Assembly: GCF_000515415.1 (NCBI RefSeq)
Contig: NZ_KI911783.1
Location: 2,532,392 to 2,596,391, forward strand
DNA from: Bradyrhizobium sp. WSM1417
GTDB taxonomy: Bacteria > Pseudomonadota > Alphaproteobacteria > Rhizobiales > Xanthobacteraceae
Reading direction: 5' to 3'
Length of the DNA: 64,000 nucleotides
Below the pieces are notes generated by a model. It searched no databases. It worked only from the letters and a program-made list of their open reading frames with translations, and was not told where the DNA came from. The translations under genes were made by a program, and so were the position numbers. Positions 25,827 through 34,394 of this stretch are shown piece after piece (the first letter of the stretch is position 1; every line of letters starts with the position of its first letter).

Positions 25827-26072
25827 CTACTTGTTAGCCTTACTCGTGATGATCTTCTCAACATCTGCCATCGTTTCAGTGAATGCATCCCACAGCCGTT
25901 TCGCCTGAGCGGCGCTCTCTGCTTCGGTGAGATATGCAGTCTTGATCAGCAACCGGTTCAAGAGATACGTGACGCGGTCGTTGTCAGAGTGCCGGGTTCG
26001 CAGAGCGATAATCTGTCGACGCATCTCGACGAGGTCGAGCGTTTCGTGTTTTGACGGCCTCTTCAAAATCAC
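25827..26072 (-). CDS. Small hypothetical protein (RPSKHETLDLVEMRRQI type)
   Basis: An 81-residue helical protein from GTG at 26072: VILKRPSKHETLDLVEMRRQ, then IIALRTRHSDNDRVTYLLNR, YLTEAESAAQAKRLWDAF and VEKIITSKANK. The opening RPSKHETxDxVEMRRQI is a pattern I know from short rhizobial proteins of unknown function. An internal ATG at 26024 is the alternative start. Confidence 0.55.
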   Translation of the reverse strand: MILKRPSKHETLDLVEMRRQIIALRTRHSDNDRVTYLLNRLLIKTAYLTEAESAAQAKRLWDAFTETMADVEKIITSKANK

Positions 26073-26508
26073 ACTCGCGCGCGTGGCCGGGCAAACGAAG
26101 CCGCCACGCCGAATATGATGGCGCGACGGCTTCGCCTGGGCGGACCCGGACGGGGGCAATGTCCGGTGCACAAAGCTAACCCTCCGATGCGCCGCTGCAA
26201 TCAATTCTTCAAGTTAAGCTTGATCTCCTCGCGGGAAGTTAATTCGGGAACCGAGAAGCCCCACCGGAATGTACTTGCCGGTGAATGCCCAAGAAGGAAC
26301 GTCAGGGCCTGCGTCGGAATTCCTGACTGAGCAACAGCTGCGAAACTTCGAGATGCATCGTGAGCTGTGACTGCGCGAGCCTCGCCAAATGCTTCGGGTT
26401 CTTGACCGCTATTGGTTCCGTTCACGACCCGCGAGATAGCGCCGATCGCGATCCTCTTGGAGATAACGCCCGTCGAGGCTGCGCCGTACGCGACGACGGC
26501 GGACCGTC
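26073..26508. other. No gene recognised
   Basis: About 430 bases. A minus-strand frame at 26201-26425 has mixed composition (LTFLLGHSPASTFRWGF), no start signal and no family resemblance. Nothing else is seen. Confidence 0.35.
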
Positions 26509-26730
26509 CTACTGTTGAGGATTGCCGATGTCGAACGCGCCTAGACGGTAATCTTCGCCTACCGATTGCTCAGTCGTCGGCCGTGTGATCAAGGTGAAAG
26601 TGGCGTCGGGGTAACGCGTCCACACTTCGATGTCCTCTGAAGTGACGGTCAGATATCCGAAAAAGCACTTGTATCGACCCGGCTCCGTCACCCGGCCGAT
26701 TTTGTCCGAATTGATCTTGTTGACGCGCAT
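26509..26730 (-). CDS. Small conserved hypothetical protein
   Basis: A 73-residue beta-rich protein, MRVNKINSDKIGRVTEPGRY, then KCFFGYLTVTSEDIEVWTRY and PDATFTLITRP. It is compact and protein-like throughout. GTGGAG lies 8 bases before the ATG at 26730. It follows the upstream gene (26733-26954) by two bases, so the two form an operon. Function unknown. Confidence 0.65.
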   Translation of the reverse strand: MRVNKINSDKIGRVTEPGRYKCFFGYLTVTSEDIEVWTRYPDATFTLITRPTTEQSVGEDYRLGAFDIGNPQQ

Positions 26731-26732
26731 CG

Positions 26733-26954
26733 CTAGCTCCACTCGTTCTCAGGCAGCGAACCGGGCGGAGGTTTAAGTTCTTCGAGGCCGGCTTCGATCA
26801 CCGCCAGTTCATCTTGGATCGCTCTTACTGCGTTTTCTGGGTTGATGCCCGATACGGCTTGCAGCTGGGCGAGCACCTTGCGACGATGTGCCAGCAAGTC
26901 GACCAGAGCGCGACGGTCCCGCACCTTCACGTAGCTAGCGACGATCAGTTCCAT
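26733..26954 (-). CDS. Small helical hypothetical protein
   Basis: A 73-residue protein starting MELIVASYVKVRDRRALVDL, then LAHRRKVLAQLQAVSGINPE and AVRAIQDELAVIEAGLEEL. It is almost entirely helical with heptad-like spacing, so a short coiled coil is likely. ATG at 26954 is the best start; the upstream extension is arginine-rich. Directly precedes the gene at 26509-26730. Function unknown. Confidence 0.55.
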   Translation of the reverse strand: MELIVASYVKVRDRRALVDLLAHRRKVLAQLQAVSGINPENAVRAIQDELAVIEAGLEELKPPPGSLPENEWS

Positions 26955-26995
26955 GGCCTTTGACACGTTCGTCGTTTCCCACCCGGTTTGACGGA

Positions 26996-27220
26996 TTATC
27001 GGGGGCGGCAAAGTTCTGTCAGACCGGCTTCGGTCATACGATATTCGACACCTTCGCCGGTTGAGCGTCGCTCCATCCATCCGTTTCGTAAAAGAGCGAG
27101 CGTTGTTCCAGGGTGATCGGGAAGCTTCGAAGAAGACACCCAATCGCGGTCACGAAGAGGGTCGAGCATTTGCCGGTGATACTGATTAAAAGGCGGCCTG
27201 CGCGGGCGTTCGGTTTCCAT
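26996..27220 (-). CDS. Possible winged-helix-type small protein
   Basis: A 74-residue frame starting METERPRRPPFNQYHRQMLD, then WVSSSKLPDHPGTTLALLRN and GWMERRSTGEGVEYRMTEAG. The layout (helix, short turn, recognition-like helix LALLRNGW, then a beta wing VEYRMTEAG) resembles winged-helix domains that read DNA. No close family can be named. An in-frame ATG seven codons upstream (27241) is also possible. Confidence 0.45.
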   Translation of the reverse strand: METERPRRPPFNQYHRQMLDPLRDRDWVSSSKLPDHPGTTLALLRNGWMERRSTGEGVEYRMTEAGLTELCRPR

Positions 27221-27518
27221 GGCCGTTTGTTGCCATCGCATTGTTTACGATCAATTACGGAACGGGAACAGCCGGCAATCTTTTCTAAATGGTTCATGGA
27301 TATTTTTCTGCGGCATGGAACACGAGGACGCATCTGCTTGGTTCGTTCCGGCTCTCAGGCGAAGCTACGCTCGTCTAGCAGCGTGGATGACGCGCGGTAA
27401 TCGCGCGCCTGAGCCCAGCCGCTTGCCGGCGCCGCCGCGCTCAGAGCGGCCAGCTCGCTTTCCCGACCCGCCGCGGCGGCCAGCGCCGCCGCGCATTTAG
27501 GCATTGCAGGCATCGCGA

Positions 27519-27731
27519 ATGACGAACGATCGCACATCGACGCGTCCGTGGTTGCCGGACGAAGAGGCGGAATTGCTCTCGCTCTTTGGCGCAGGTGCCA
27601 CAGCTGAGGAGGTCGGCGAACGGCTAGGCCGCACCCGCCAAGCGGTCTACGCTCGCTTGCAGCGCTTTCAAAAACAGCGGGGGCGAGCGAGTAGGACGAG
27701 TGGGAAATTCTTTGCTCAGTTACTAGAGTGA
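27519..27731 (+). CDS. Small HTH (SANT/Myb-like) protein
   Basis: A 70-residue protein: MTNDRTSTRPWLPDEEAELL, then SLFGAGATAEEVGERLGRTR and QAVYARLQRF. The W-x4-E-x-L start followed by a helix-turn-helix (AEEVGERLGRTRQAVYARL) matches SANT/Myb-like or GcrA-like DNA-binding folds. The basic C-terminus (QKQRGRASRTSGK) fits nucleic-acid binding. Monocistronic; target unknown. Confidence 0.6.
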   Translation: MTNDRTSTRPWLPDEEAELLSLFGAGATAEEVGERLGRTRQAVYARLQRFQKQRGRASRTSGKFFAQLLE

Positions 27732-27907
27732 TCGAGCGACGGCGATCGATCTCCAAAGTCCTCAAGATCACATCCGCAGCGGAATCAAGGTAGCAATCGC
27801 ATCGTCCGTTCGCCCGGCTGAAGTAACCCACAACCGATACATCGAAGGTTCAATTGCATCCGCTTCAAAAGGCACCAAGCTGTAAGTGATCGCATTGAGG
27901 CCGACCA

Positions 27908-28087
27908 ATGACCAGCCCGACTGATGACGAATTGCGCGCCGCTGTCACCGCCGCCATTGAGCAGTGGAAGACTTCGCGCCAGCTTCCCCACCTGTCGCCG
28001 AACGATTGTGAGACGTTGAACAAGTTGATCATCACCGGACTTCAAACCGTGCTGTTCCAGCGTGCGAAGGCCTTCGACAAGCGCTAA
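27908..28087 (+). CDS. 59-residue hypothetical protein
   Basis: A short frame, MTSPTDDELRAAVTAAIEQW, then KTSRQLPHLSPNDCETLNKL and LQTVLFQRAKAFDKR, from ATG 27908 to TAA 28085-28087. GAGG lies about 10 bases upstream. Composition and third-base GC bias fit a real gene. Mostly helical; no family recognised. Confidence 0.55.
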   Translation: MTSPTDDELRAAVTAAIEQWKTSRQLPHLSPNDCETLNKLIITGLQTVLFQRAKAFDKR

Positions 28088-28101
28088 ACCGGACAGCTTG
28101 A

Positions 28102-28361
28102 TCAAACCCGGCGGAATTCGACGATGCGATCTTTAATCGAAGCATGCGCCCGAAAGCCGGCGTTCATCCAAGCCCTTGCTTGGGTATGCCAACCTTCATG
28201 GAGCTTTCGTTGCTCCACCACGCTGTGAATTTGTGTGCCGATGCCGGAAGCTCTCTCCTAAGTGTCTCTTCCATCTCGGAGAAGGTTAGCCGAACGATTT
28301 GTCCACGCTCGCTCAAAAACCGTTGATGCAATGGTTCGTAGATCGATTTTCGGAAGCTCAT
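28102..28361 (-). pseudogene. DUF7662-like protein, one frameshift
   Basis: MSFRKSIYEPLHQRFLSERG, then IVRLTFSEMEETLRRELPAS and KFTAWWSNES, is a small family I recall as DUF7662 (YEPL-x-L, RLTF-x-EIE, LPxSA-x-AWW). The ending HTQARAWMNAGFRAHASIKD follows in another frame after ESS, ending at TGA (28102-28104). One base lost or gained near 28210 explains it. Such domains often sit next to restriction or GIY-YIG-type genes, and one lies 0.3 kb away. Confidence 0.6.
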
Positions 28362-28383
28362 GGTCTCACCGCAGAAGGCAAAC

Positions 28384-28566
28384 ATGGACGTTGTCCTAGT
28401 GCAAGTGTGTGCCGAGCTTGCGCACGGTGGCGATCACGAGAGCCGGAAGTACATCGCGGAGCAATCGATCCAAGCGGCTGAGGCAGGACAAGGGGCCTCA
28501 ACAGACCTCACGGCAGTCGCACGACGCGCTTTGGTCCATCTCAACAATCGACCGCGGTCCGCCTAG
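28384..28566 (+). CDS. 60-residue hypothetical protein
   Basis: MDVVLVQVCAELAHGGDHES, then RKYIAEQSIQAAEAGQGAST and DLTAVARRALVHLNNR. A single-domain helical protein with normal codon bias. I believe similar short proteins occur in Bradyrhizobium, without known function. An in-frame ATG eight codons upstream (28360) is possible. Confidence 0.55.
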   Translation: MDVVLVQVCAELAHGGDHESRKYIAEQSIQAAEAGQGASTDLTAVARRALVHLNNRPRSA

Positions 28567-28657
28567 AGGGCGCCAATCGGGCTGAGTGAGGGCGCCGCCG
28601 GGCTGGCTGCTGGCGGGCCCGCTCCACCAAAGGCGCTCCCGTCCTTGGAGGGTCGCT

Positions 28658-29509
28658 TCATCGCTCGCCTACCACCACCTTGTCTCTTGCTCTTTTATAT
28701 TCGAGCAACTGCGACACAGCATCATAAGAATGGTACCTCACGTAGACACTCTTTGCATTCCTCTCGCGCAGATCGGCTAGAGCATCGGCCCAGTAGGCGA
28801 CCATTGCGCGACGAACTCCGTCGAGAGCGAAGATGCGTTCGGCCTTTGCAAAATCCTCGTCGAAACTTACACTCACCGCACGTTCAGCAGCTTTGTAGTC
28901 GGCCGGTTGAACATCCCCAGCACGCTGGCCAAGCCACATGATCGTTTTGGGATACTCCAAAATCAGACGGTCGAGCACAAGGTAGTGCGAAAACTTTCCG
29001 TCCACAGGGGTTCGAGTGCTGAAAGCGACTTCGTGAGACCCGATGTTTAATGTGAACCAACGCCCTCCGTTGGTCTGCGGGAGAACGCTTAAGGTCCACG
29101 CGCCTTGAATGTCGAGGTTGCCGTACAATCCCGAAAGCTGGAACAAGCGGAAGAGAAACAGGCTGACATCGGGATTGTGGAAGAGCCGATCCGTCCTTTC
29201 GGGATCGACGCGGAGCGGCTCGCTAATCGAACGCAATTGTTCTCTAGCCTCGTGCGGAGCCACGCTGAATAGCTCCCGCGTTCCGTCGATCTCTACGTTT
29301 CGGTTGCGAAAGTGACGATGGAGAGCGTTCTCTATTGCGACGCAGTCCGTCACGTGGACAAAATCGGACAATTCCCATGGACCGTGAGGAGCATATGCCT
29401 CGCCCCCATTTATTCCGCGAAGCCGTTCGCTAATGGGCCGCTCGGTGCGGCCGATCTTTATGTAGTCGCTGTTCGGCGAAACGAGAATGTAGACAAACCC
29501 CTGCGGCAT
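28658..29509 (-). CDS. T5orf172 / GIY-YIG-like nuclease-domain protein
   Basis: A 283-residue protein. The N-terminal 90 residues (GFVYILVSPNSDYIKIGRTE, RPISERLRGINGG, then ENALHRHFRNR) have the order of the T5orf172 (DUF616-like Mug113) branch of GIY-YIG nucleases: G-x-VYI, YIKIG, R, and a late E/H pair. The C-terminal 190 residues are unrecognised (VSLFLFRLFQLSGLYGN; KTIMWLGQRAGDVQPADYKA). T5orf172 proteins are found in phages and mobile elements. GGGGAA precedes the ATG at 29509. The surrounding accessory genes fit a mobile or defence origin. Confidence 0.75.
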   Translation of the reverse strand: MPQGFVYILVSPNSDYIKIGRTERPISERLRGINGGEAYAPHGPWELSDFVHVTDCVAIENALHRHFRNRNVEIDGTRELFSVAPHEAREQLRSISEPLRVDPERTDRLFHNPDVSLFLFRLFQLSGLYGNLDIQGAWTLSVLPQTNGGRWFTLNIGSHEVAFSTRTPVDGKFSHYLVLDRLILEYPKTIMWLGQRAGDVQPADYKAAERAVSVSFDEDFAKAERIFALDGVRRAMVAYWADALADLRERNAKSVYVRYHSYDAVSQLLEYKRARDKVVVGER

Positions 29510-30209
29510 ATGCGTGTTCCCCAAAACCACGCCGAACAAAGTAAAGGACCACCCGGACGTGAAACAGGCGGAACGTCTGGATTGCATGACTGGGTGCGGC
29601 AATCCTCGCGCATCGGCGGCAGATTGCTAACCAAAAGGTCTGACGAAACGATTAGTGGAATGACTGCGGGCTTCGCTAACAGCCTCGCCGCACTAAGCTT
29701 AGACGACGCAGACTGAATGAAATGGCCGGCGGGCATCACGGCCGCCGGCCATCGCTTGCGCTACCTTGGGCTAGGAGTGATCGTCAGCGCTGACCGCGAG
29801 GCCGCCGAACGCCGACTAACAACCCACTAACCAATTCGAGCGCGCTCTGGATATTTCGCGGCAACAACGCGGCGGGCCTGTGCTGCGGCCCGCGTTGAAC
29901 CAGCCAACGTTTCCGACCACGCGCGCCGGATAGTGCTAAAACAGGCCGGGCATCCGCTTGCTAGCGTGGCGTTGTTGACGCGGAAGAGGACGGCAAAGGA
30001 GCCCGCCGTGATGAAGTATGCCGGCGTTGCTATCACTGCCCCGTTCCTGGATGCCCTCTTACGTTGGAAGAGCGAGCCCCACGGCGGTCGGCAAGCGCGG
30101 CCGGACCCAAGCCGATCGAGCAGAAAGACGGCGCATCACAAGGGTCAAACGCTGCCAATCGCCGTGGTTGCAATGCTAAAAGATCCTCGCCGACTGACTG
30201 GGGGGCAGC
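29510..30209. other. No gene recognised
   Basis: About 700 bases. Overlapping frames on both strands (for example 29933-30217 plus, 29827-30036 minus) have no family motif or good start. Nothing supported. Confidence 0.35.
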
Positions 30210-30443
30210 ATGGTTAAGGCATTTCGCAATATGGTCATGGCATTTACTTTTGTAGGAGTTGCCGGCTGTAACATATTTTGGAATTTCATGAATGACTATA
30301 TGGCCTGCGGCCTTGCGCTGGCTGCTTCAGTTGCAGCCGGCTTTTGCGTTGAGCGCATCTTCATCGAGCGGTCCCGTCGGGAGATGATCCGCCTCCACGG
30401 CGCGGACTGGCGTTCGGCGGAGAACCGACAGCTCGACTCATGA
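30210..30443 (+). CDS. Small membrane protein
   Basis: A 77-residue frame with two hydrophobic stretches (VMAFTFVGVAGCNIFWNFM and ACGLALAASVAAGFCVERIF), followed by a charged cytoplasmic tail (ERSRREMIRLHGADWRSAEN). GGGGGG precedes the start by a few bases. VAGC-NIF looks slightly like a lipobox but the context is not convincing. Unknown family. Confidence 0.45.
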   Translation: MVKAFRNMVMAFTFVGVAGCNIFWNFMNDYMACGLALAASVAAGFCVERIFIERSRREMIRLHGADWRSAENRQLDS

Positions 30444-31343
30444 GCGTCACCCGTCGCTCGCTCGTCGTTTTCATCATCCGATTGTTCGCATTCGACCCGA
30501 GGGGCCTAGCTCGATGATCAAACTGGTCCATCCATTCCGGTTCGCTCGCATCGAGCGCCTGCGAGAGCTGCTTGAACGAGACTACGAAATGACAGTTGAT
30601 CCGAATGCGGGCGTGAGCACCACGAAGCTGGTGAGACAGGATCCGCCAATGCTCGATGCAGCCTTGGTACTCGGTCGTGGTCCACGAGGGTGCGAGCTGG
30701 GTCCTTCGTTGCGAGCCATGCGAGCGCTACGGCAGCGCAGCCGGTCAATACGCCCGAGTCATCACGATCTGGAAGGGCGACGACCATAAGCCGACCCCGA
30801 GGTAGGGTGAATGCCGAAAGCGAACTCCCCGGCTCCATTGGTCCTTATCGCTTTACAATGTTGCCACAGGGATCTCGTCGTAGTCGTCACCATCGCCGCC
30901 AGCGAGATAGTCAAGAGGGGCGATCCGAACCAAGTCGGGCGCGAGGCTCAACGGCAACGGCTGGCGGAGAAGTAGTGCACGAGCTGGCAACCTGATGATT
31001 GAAGGCGGCCCTATCCTAGCGTCGCTGTCCTGTTCGTTCGTAGTCGTCAGCTTGCCGATGCAATCGGCAGGTGCGCTGTTCTGCGCGCTGGCGCTTGGCG
31101 CTGCTGCTGGTCGGCTTCGAACGCGACCTCGCTCAAGCTACGATGCGATTGAACTGGGTCTTGGAGTGCCTGCCGACATCTTTCAAGCCTCTCCCTCAAA
31201 ATCAGGCGCCGCAGCTGCCGCTTCGGGAGGCCGGATAGAGGGATGGATCATCTCGGCCTCCTAAGGGCGTTGACCAAAACCCATCCACCTCAGACGAAGA
31301 AGCTAAAGCTCTCGCCCAGAAGACCCCGAGCAAATCCGGCGCG
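30444..31343. other. No gene supported; weak candidate frame at 30656-30805
   Basis: About 900 bases. The only protein-like piece is a 49-codon plus-strand frame (MQPWYSVVVHEGASWVLRCE, then PCERYGSAAGQYARVITIW), without a clear ribosome-binding site. Longer frames here are low-quality shadows. The region may hold remnants of lost genes. Confidence 0.35.
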
Positions 31344-32129
31344 TCAGTTACGGTTACGCACCGCCAATCCGCGGGAGAGGGTCTTCGAGAGTGCCGTGGC
31401 AGTCTCGCGCAGAGCCGCGAGCCGATCATCCAGCTGCCGGTTCATGATCCTTTCAAGTGGTCCAGTCATGCCTACCGACTGAAGAACCGTGCCGTCTTCA
31501 AGCGTGACAGGAACGGCGAGAGCAGCAAGGCCCTCGTCGATCTCCCCAATGCAGGTGGCGTATCCCAGCTTGCGGACTTTTGCGAATTCCTGCTCGATCC
31601 ACTTCCTGCTTGTGTGCGACTTGCTGGTTGGCTTCGGTAAACTGTTCGACAGCGCCTCGGAGATCAATTCCTTGCTCTGAAACGCCATGATTGCTTTTCC
31701 TGTTGCAGCCGCGTTCACGGGCATCTCAATCCCAGGCCTGACGTAGCCGCGCCACCTCACGTCAGGGGAGTAGGACACCGCGACCGTGACGCGAGAACCA
31801 ACGAGACGGGCGAGATAGCAGGTCTCCGCCGAAGCTTCCGTCAATGCGCGAACATGTTGACCAGCCATCGACGCGTACCAACCATCGTCAGCCCCGGCGT
31901 GCAGTAAGCGCGTTAGCCGCTCTCCAATATGATAGGTGCGCCCGGCCTCACCTTCGGTGGCCAGTCCCGATCTCACGAGTCCTTTTAGCAGGCGGTGCGC
32001 GGTCGTCTTCGGCAGATCCAAGATCGAAGCGACGTCGGCCAGCGTGATAGTGCCCGCGAACGCGGCAATCACCTCCAGCACGTCGATATATCTACCGAGT
32101 GGTCCGGGCGAGTTTTCATCGTTGGACAT
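31344..32129 (-). CDS. IclR-family transcriptional regulator
   Basis: A 261-residue regulator. The N-terminal winged helix (about 12-75) reads RYIDVLEVIAAFAGTITLAD and VASILDLPKTTAHRLLKGLV. The C-terminal effector-binding GAF-like domain includes VNAAATGKAIMAF and GYATCIGEIDEGLAALAVPV. IclR proteins repress or activate a divergent catabolic operon and respond to a pathway metabolite. The gene diverges from the transporter-hydantoinase operon with 168 bases between. ATG at 32129 (MSNDENSPG) is chosen; the longer frame upstream covers the operator and is unlikely. Confidence 0.93.
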   Translation of the reverse strand: MSNDENSPGPLGRYIDVLEVIAAFAGTITLADVASILDLPKTTAHRLLKGLVRSGLATEGEAGRTYHIGERLTRLLHAGADDGWYASMAGQHVRALTEASAETCYLARLVGSRVTVAVSYSPDVRWRGYVRPGIEMPVNAAATGKAIMAFQSKELISEALSNSLPKPTSKSHTSRKWIEQEFAKVRKLGYATCIGEIDEGLAALAVPVTLEDGTVLQSVGMTGPLERIMNRQLDDRLAALRETATALSKTLSRGLAVRNRN

Positions 32130-32215
32130 GTGATCTGGCCATGTGCGGTGCACGCCAAATTCTGCGGCTTGACTCCGAGGGGGTCTGCCGTTTAGCGTTT
32201 CGTTATTCGGTACTA

Positions 32216-32234
32216 CGTTCCGAAAAACGGAACG
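32216..32234. promoter_or_regulatory. Palindromic operator between iclR-type gene and transport operon
   Basis: CGTTCCGAAAAACGGAACG is a perfect 7-bp inverted repeat with a 5-base spacer, centred in the divergent promoter region. Spacing and TTCCG/CGGAA half-sites are typical of IclR-family operators. Probable binding site of the adjacent regulator; inferred. Confidence 0.65.
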
Positions 32235-32297
32235 ACTTGTCAAGGCATCAGATCGGTGGGGCGATCGAAAACTCTGGTTTGTGAAGGAGAGGGCTAC

Positions 32298-33449
32298 GTG
32301 GGCATTACCCGGAAGTCATTTATCGGTTCGATCATCGGTGTAGCGGCGCTGTCGTTCACCGGTTCGGTTCACGCGCAGCAGAACGCCCCAATCTTGATTG
32401 GCGCGACCGTCCCGATGACGGGGCCGCTGTCGCTGACGGGTAAGCAATACCAAAACTCGCTCGCGATGGCCGAGGAAGACATCAACAAGGCCGGCGGGAT
32501 CAATAGCCGTCAGATTAAGATCGTGTTCGAAGACACCCAGGCATCCAACAGCACTGCGGTGAACGCATTCGTCAAGCTGGCGCAAGAGACCAAGCCGGCG
32601 TTCTTCTTCCTGTCTAGCTATTCGACACAAAACCTCGCGGTTGCGCCCGAATTGGCCAAAGTACAAGTACCTGCGATGTATGCCGGCGGCGCCGACGCGG
32701 TAGCGGAAGGCGGCAATGAGTGGATGTTCCGAGTGCGTCCGGCGGATAGCGTCGCAGCCGAGGGCATGGTGAAAGCGACACTCGACGTTATCAAAGCCAA
32801 GAAGCCAGGCATTCTCTACATCCAGAACGATTTCGGCCAGGGCGGCGCGCAGACGGCTGCGAAGCGCTTTGAAGCAGCAGGCATAGCAGTTGTCGGCATG
32901 GAAGCCTACGGCCAGAACGACAAGGATTTCTCCGCCCAGCTCCTCAACCTGCGCGGTAAGGGAGCAGACACGATCCTGATCTTCAACTATCCGCAGGACG
33001 GTGCCTTGGTTCTGCGTCAAGCCAAGTTGCTTGGCCTTAAGATGCCACTCGTCACCTCGTCGGCCGCGCTGGTTCCGGCAGCAACGCAGCTCCTGTCTCC
33101 CGCCGATCTCGAAGGCGTCTGGGGTGTCGTTGATGCGTACATGGATGTCAGCGTCGGCGGTCGGATGAAAGACTATGTCGAACGCTTCAAGTCGAAGTTC
33201 GGCATCGACCCTGATCCCTACGGTCTCGCCTACTACGACGGCGCTATGCTCATGGCTGATGGCATGCGCAAGGTCGGCACCGATCCGAAGACGCTCCGCG
33301 ATTGGCTTGAAGCAGTCAAGGGTTGGCAGGGTATCGGTCACGTCTACTCGTACGACAAGAAGGGCAACGGCGTGCGTGACCTTACCGTCGTGAAGGCGAA
33401 GGCGGGCACTAAGACGCTCGAGCTTGTCCAGCCTGTGACCCTCAACTGA
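32298..33449 (+). CDS. Branched-chain amino acid-type ABC substrate-binding protein
   Basis: A 383-residue periplasmic binding protein of the Leu/Ile/Val (PBP type I) family. A signal peptide (FIGSIIGVAALSFTGSVHAQ) is followed by APILIGATVPMTGPLSLTGK, AEEDINKAGGINSRQIKIVF and the hinge region GILYIQNDFGQGGAQTAAKR. GTG at 32298 is chosen because AAGGAGAGG lies 6 bases before it. First gene of the operon. Family members bind amino acids, amides, urea or aromatic acids; the downstream hydantoinase genes suggest a cyclic amide or related compound. Confidence 0.93.
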   Translation: MGITRKSFIGSIIGVAALSFTGSVHAQQNAPILIGATVPMTGPLSLTGKQYQNSLAMAEEDINKAGGINSRQIKIVFEDTQASNSTAVNAFVKLAQETKPAFFFLSSYSTQNLAVAPELAKVQVPAMYAGGADAVAEGGNEWMFRVRPADSVAAEGMVKATLDVIKAKKPGILYIQNDFGQGGAQTAAKRFEAAGIAVVGMEAYGQNDKDFSAQLLNLRGKGADTILIFNYPQDGALVLRQAKLLGLKMPLVTSSAALVPAATQLLSPADLEGVWGVVDAYMDVSVGGRMKDYVERFKSKFGIDPDPYGLAYYDGAMLMADGMRKVGTDPKTLRDWLEAVKGWQGIGHVYSYDKKGNGVRDLTVVKAKAGTKTLELVQPVTLN

Positions 33450-33514
33450 TTGCGTGGTTTGGATGGTCTGCGACCGGTTCGGCGGGTCGCGGGCCGTGAA
33501 CAAGCGGGGATGTC

Positions 33515-34390
33515 ATGGCGGATTTTGTTCAGCTTCTCGTCAACGGTCTTGCGATCGGAAGCGTCTATGCTTTGGCGGCGATCGGCTTTGTCATCGTCTA
33601 TTCAGCGACCGGCGTGGTGAACTTCGCCGCCGGACAGTTCGTGATGTACGGAACGTTTGCGGGCGTCGCGACACTGATCAATCTTCAGCTTCCATGGCCG
33701 CTTGCATATGGAACTGCGCTAATCATCATGGCGATGTTCGGTGTGTTGTTCTTCGTGTCCGTCTATCTGCCGATGCGACGGGGATCGATCGTGACCATCA
33801 TCATCGGCACCGTCGCTATCAGCATCACAATCCAGAATGCCGCGCTGCTGTCGTTCGGTTCGTGGCCGTTTCGACTGCCGTCTCCGGTGGAGGACAGCTC
33901 GATCGCCCTCGGCGGGACCATTATCTCAACGCATGCGCTCGGCGTCGTAGGCGTGACGGCGATCATGGTCGGCGGCCTCTGGCTGCTCTTCAATCGCACG
34001 TCGGTGGGAGTTGGAATGCGTGCCGTCGCCCAAGATCTGCAGGCGGCCAAGCTAATGGGACTTAAGGTCAACCGTCTGTTGGCGCTGTCCTGGGTGCTCG
34101 CCGCAGTGTTGGCCGGCGTCGCTGGCTTGATGCTTGGGCCGATGTGGTTCGCTGACGTCAACATGGGCGATCCGATCGCGTTGAAAGCGTTTGCCGCGAC
34201 GATCATTGGCGGCTTCGGAAGTCTCCCGGGCGCCATTGTCGGCGGTCTGTTTGTCGGTTTGTCGGAAGTGCTTGGTGCATCTTACGTTTCGTCTGCCTAC
34301 AAGGATCTGATCTCCTTCGGTATCATGATTGCCTTCTTGCTGGTGCGTCCGCAGGGCGTTTTCGGCGAGAAGATCCAGGATCGAGGTTGA
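33515..34390 (+). CDS. ABC permease, LivH type
   Basis: A 291-residue inner-membrane permease of the branched-chain amino acid importer family, with about eight hydrophobic helices. Starts MADFVQLLVNGLAIGSVYAL; the signature GVVNFAAGQFVMYGTF lies near residue 35-50 and the LivH loop RAVAQDLQAAKLMGLKVNRL at about 168-187. GGFGSLPGAIVGGLFVG is near the C-terminus. The stop is four bases before the LivM start. Intact. Confidence 0.94.
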   Translation: MADFVQLLVNGLAIGSVYALAAIGFVIVYSATGVVNFAAGQFVMYGTFAGVATLINLQLPWPLAYGTALIIMAMFGVLFFVSVYLPMRRGSIVTIIIGTVAISITIQNAALLSFGSWPFRLPSPVEDSSIALGGTIISTHALGVVGVTAIMVGGLWLLFNRTSVGVGMRAVAQDLQAAKLMGLKVNRLLALSWVLAAVLAGVAGLMLGPMWFADVNMGDPIALKAFAATIIGGFGSLPGAIVGGLFVGLSEVLGASYVSSAYKDLISFGIMIAFLLVRPQGVFGEKIQDRG

Positions 34391-34394
34391 TCCG

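Noticed and set aside
30656..30805. 49-codon plus-strand frame with a CxxC motif
   Set aside because: Protein-like in part but no ribosome-binding site and no relatives that I recognise; mentioned only inside the gene-free stretch.
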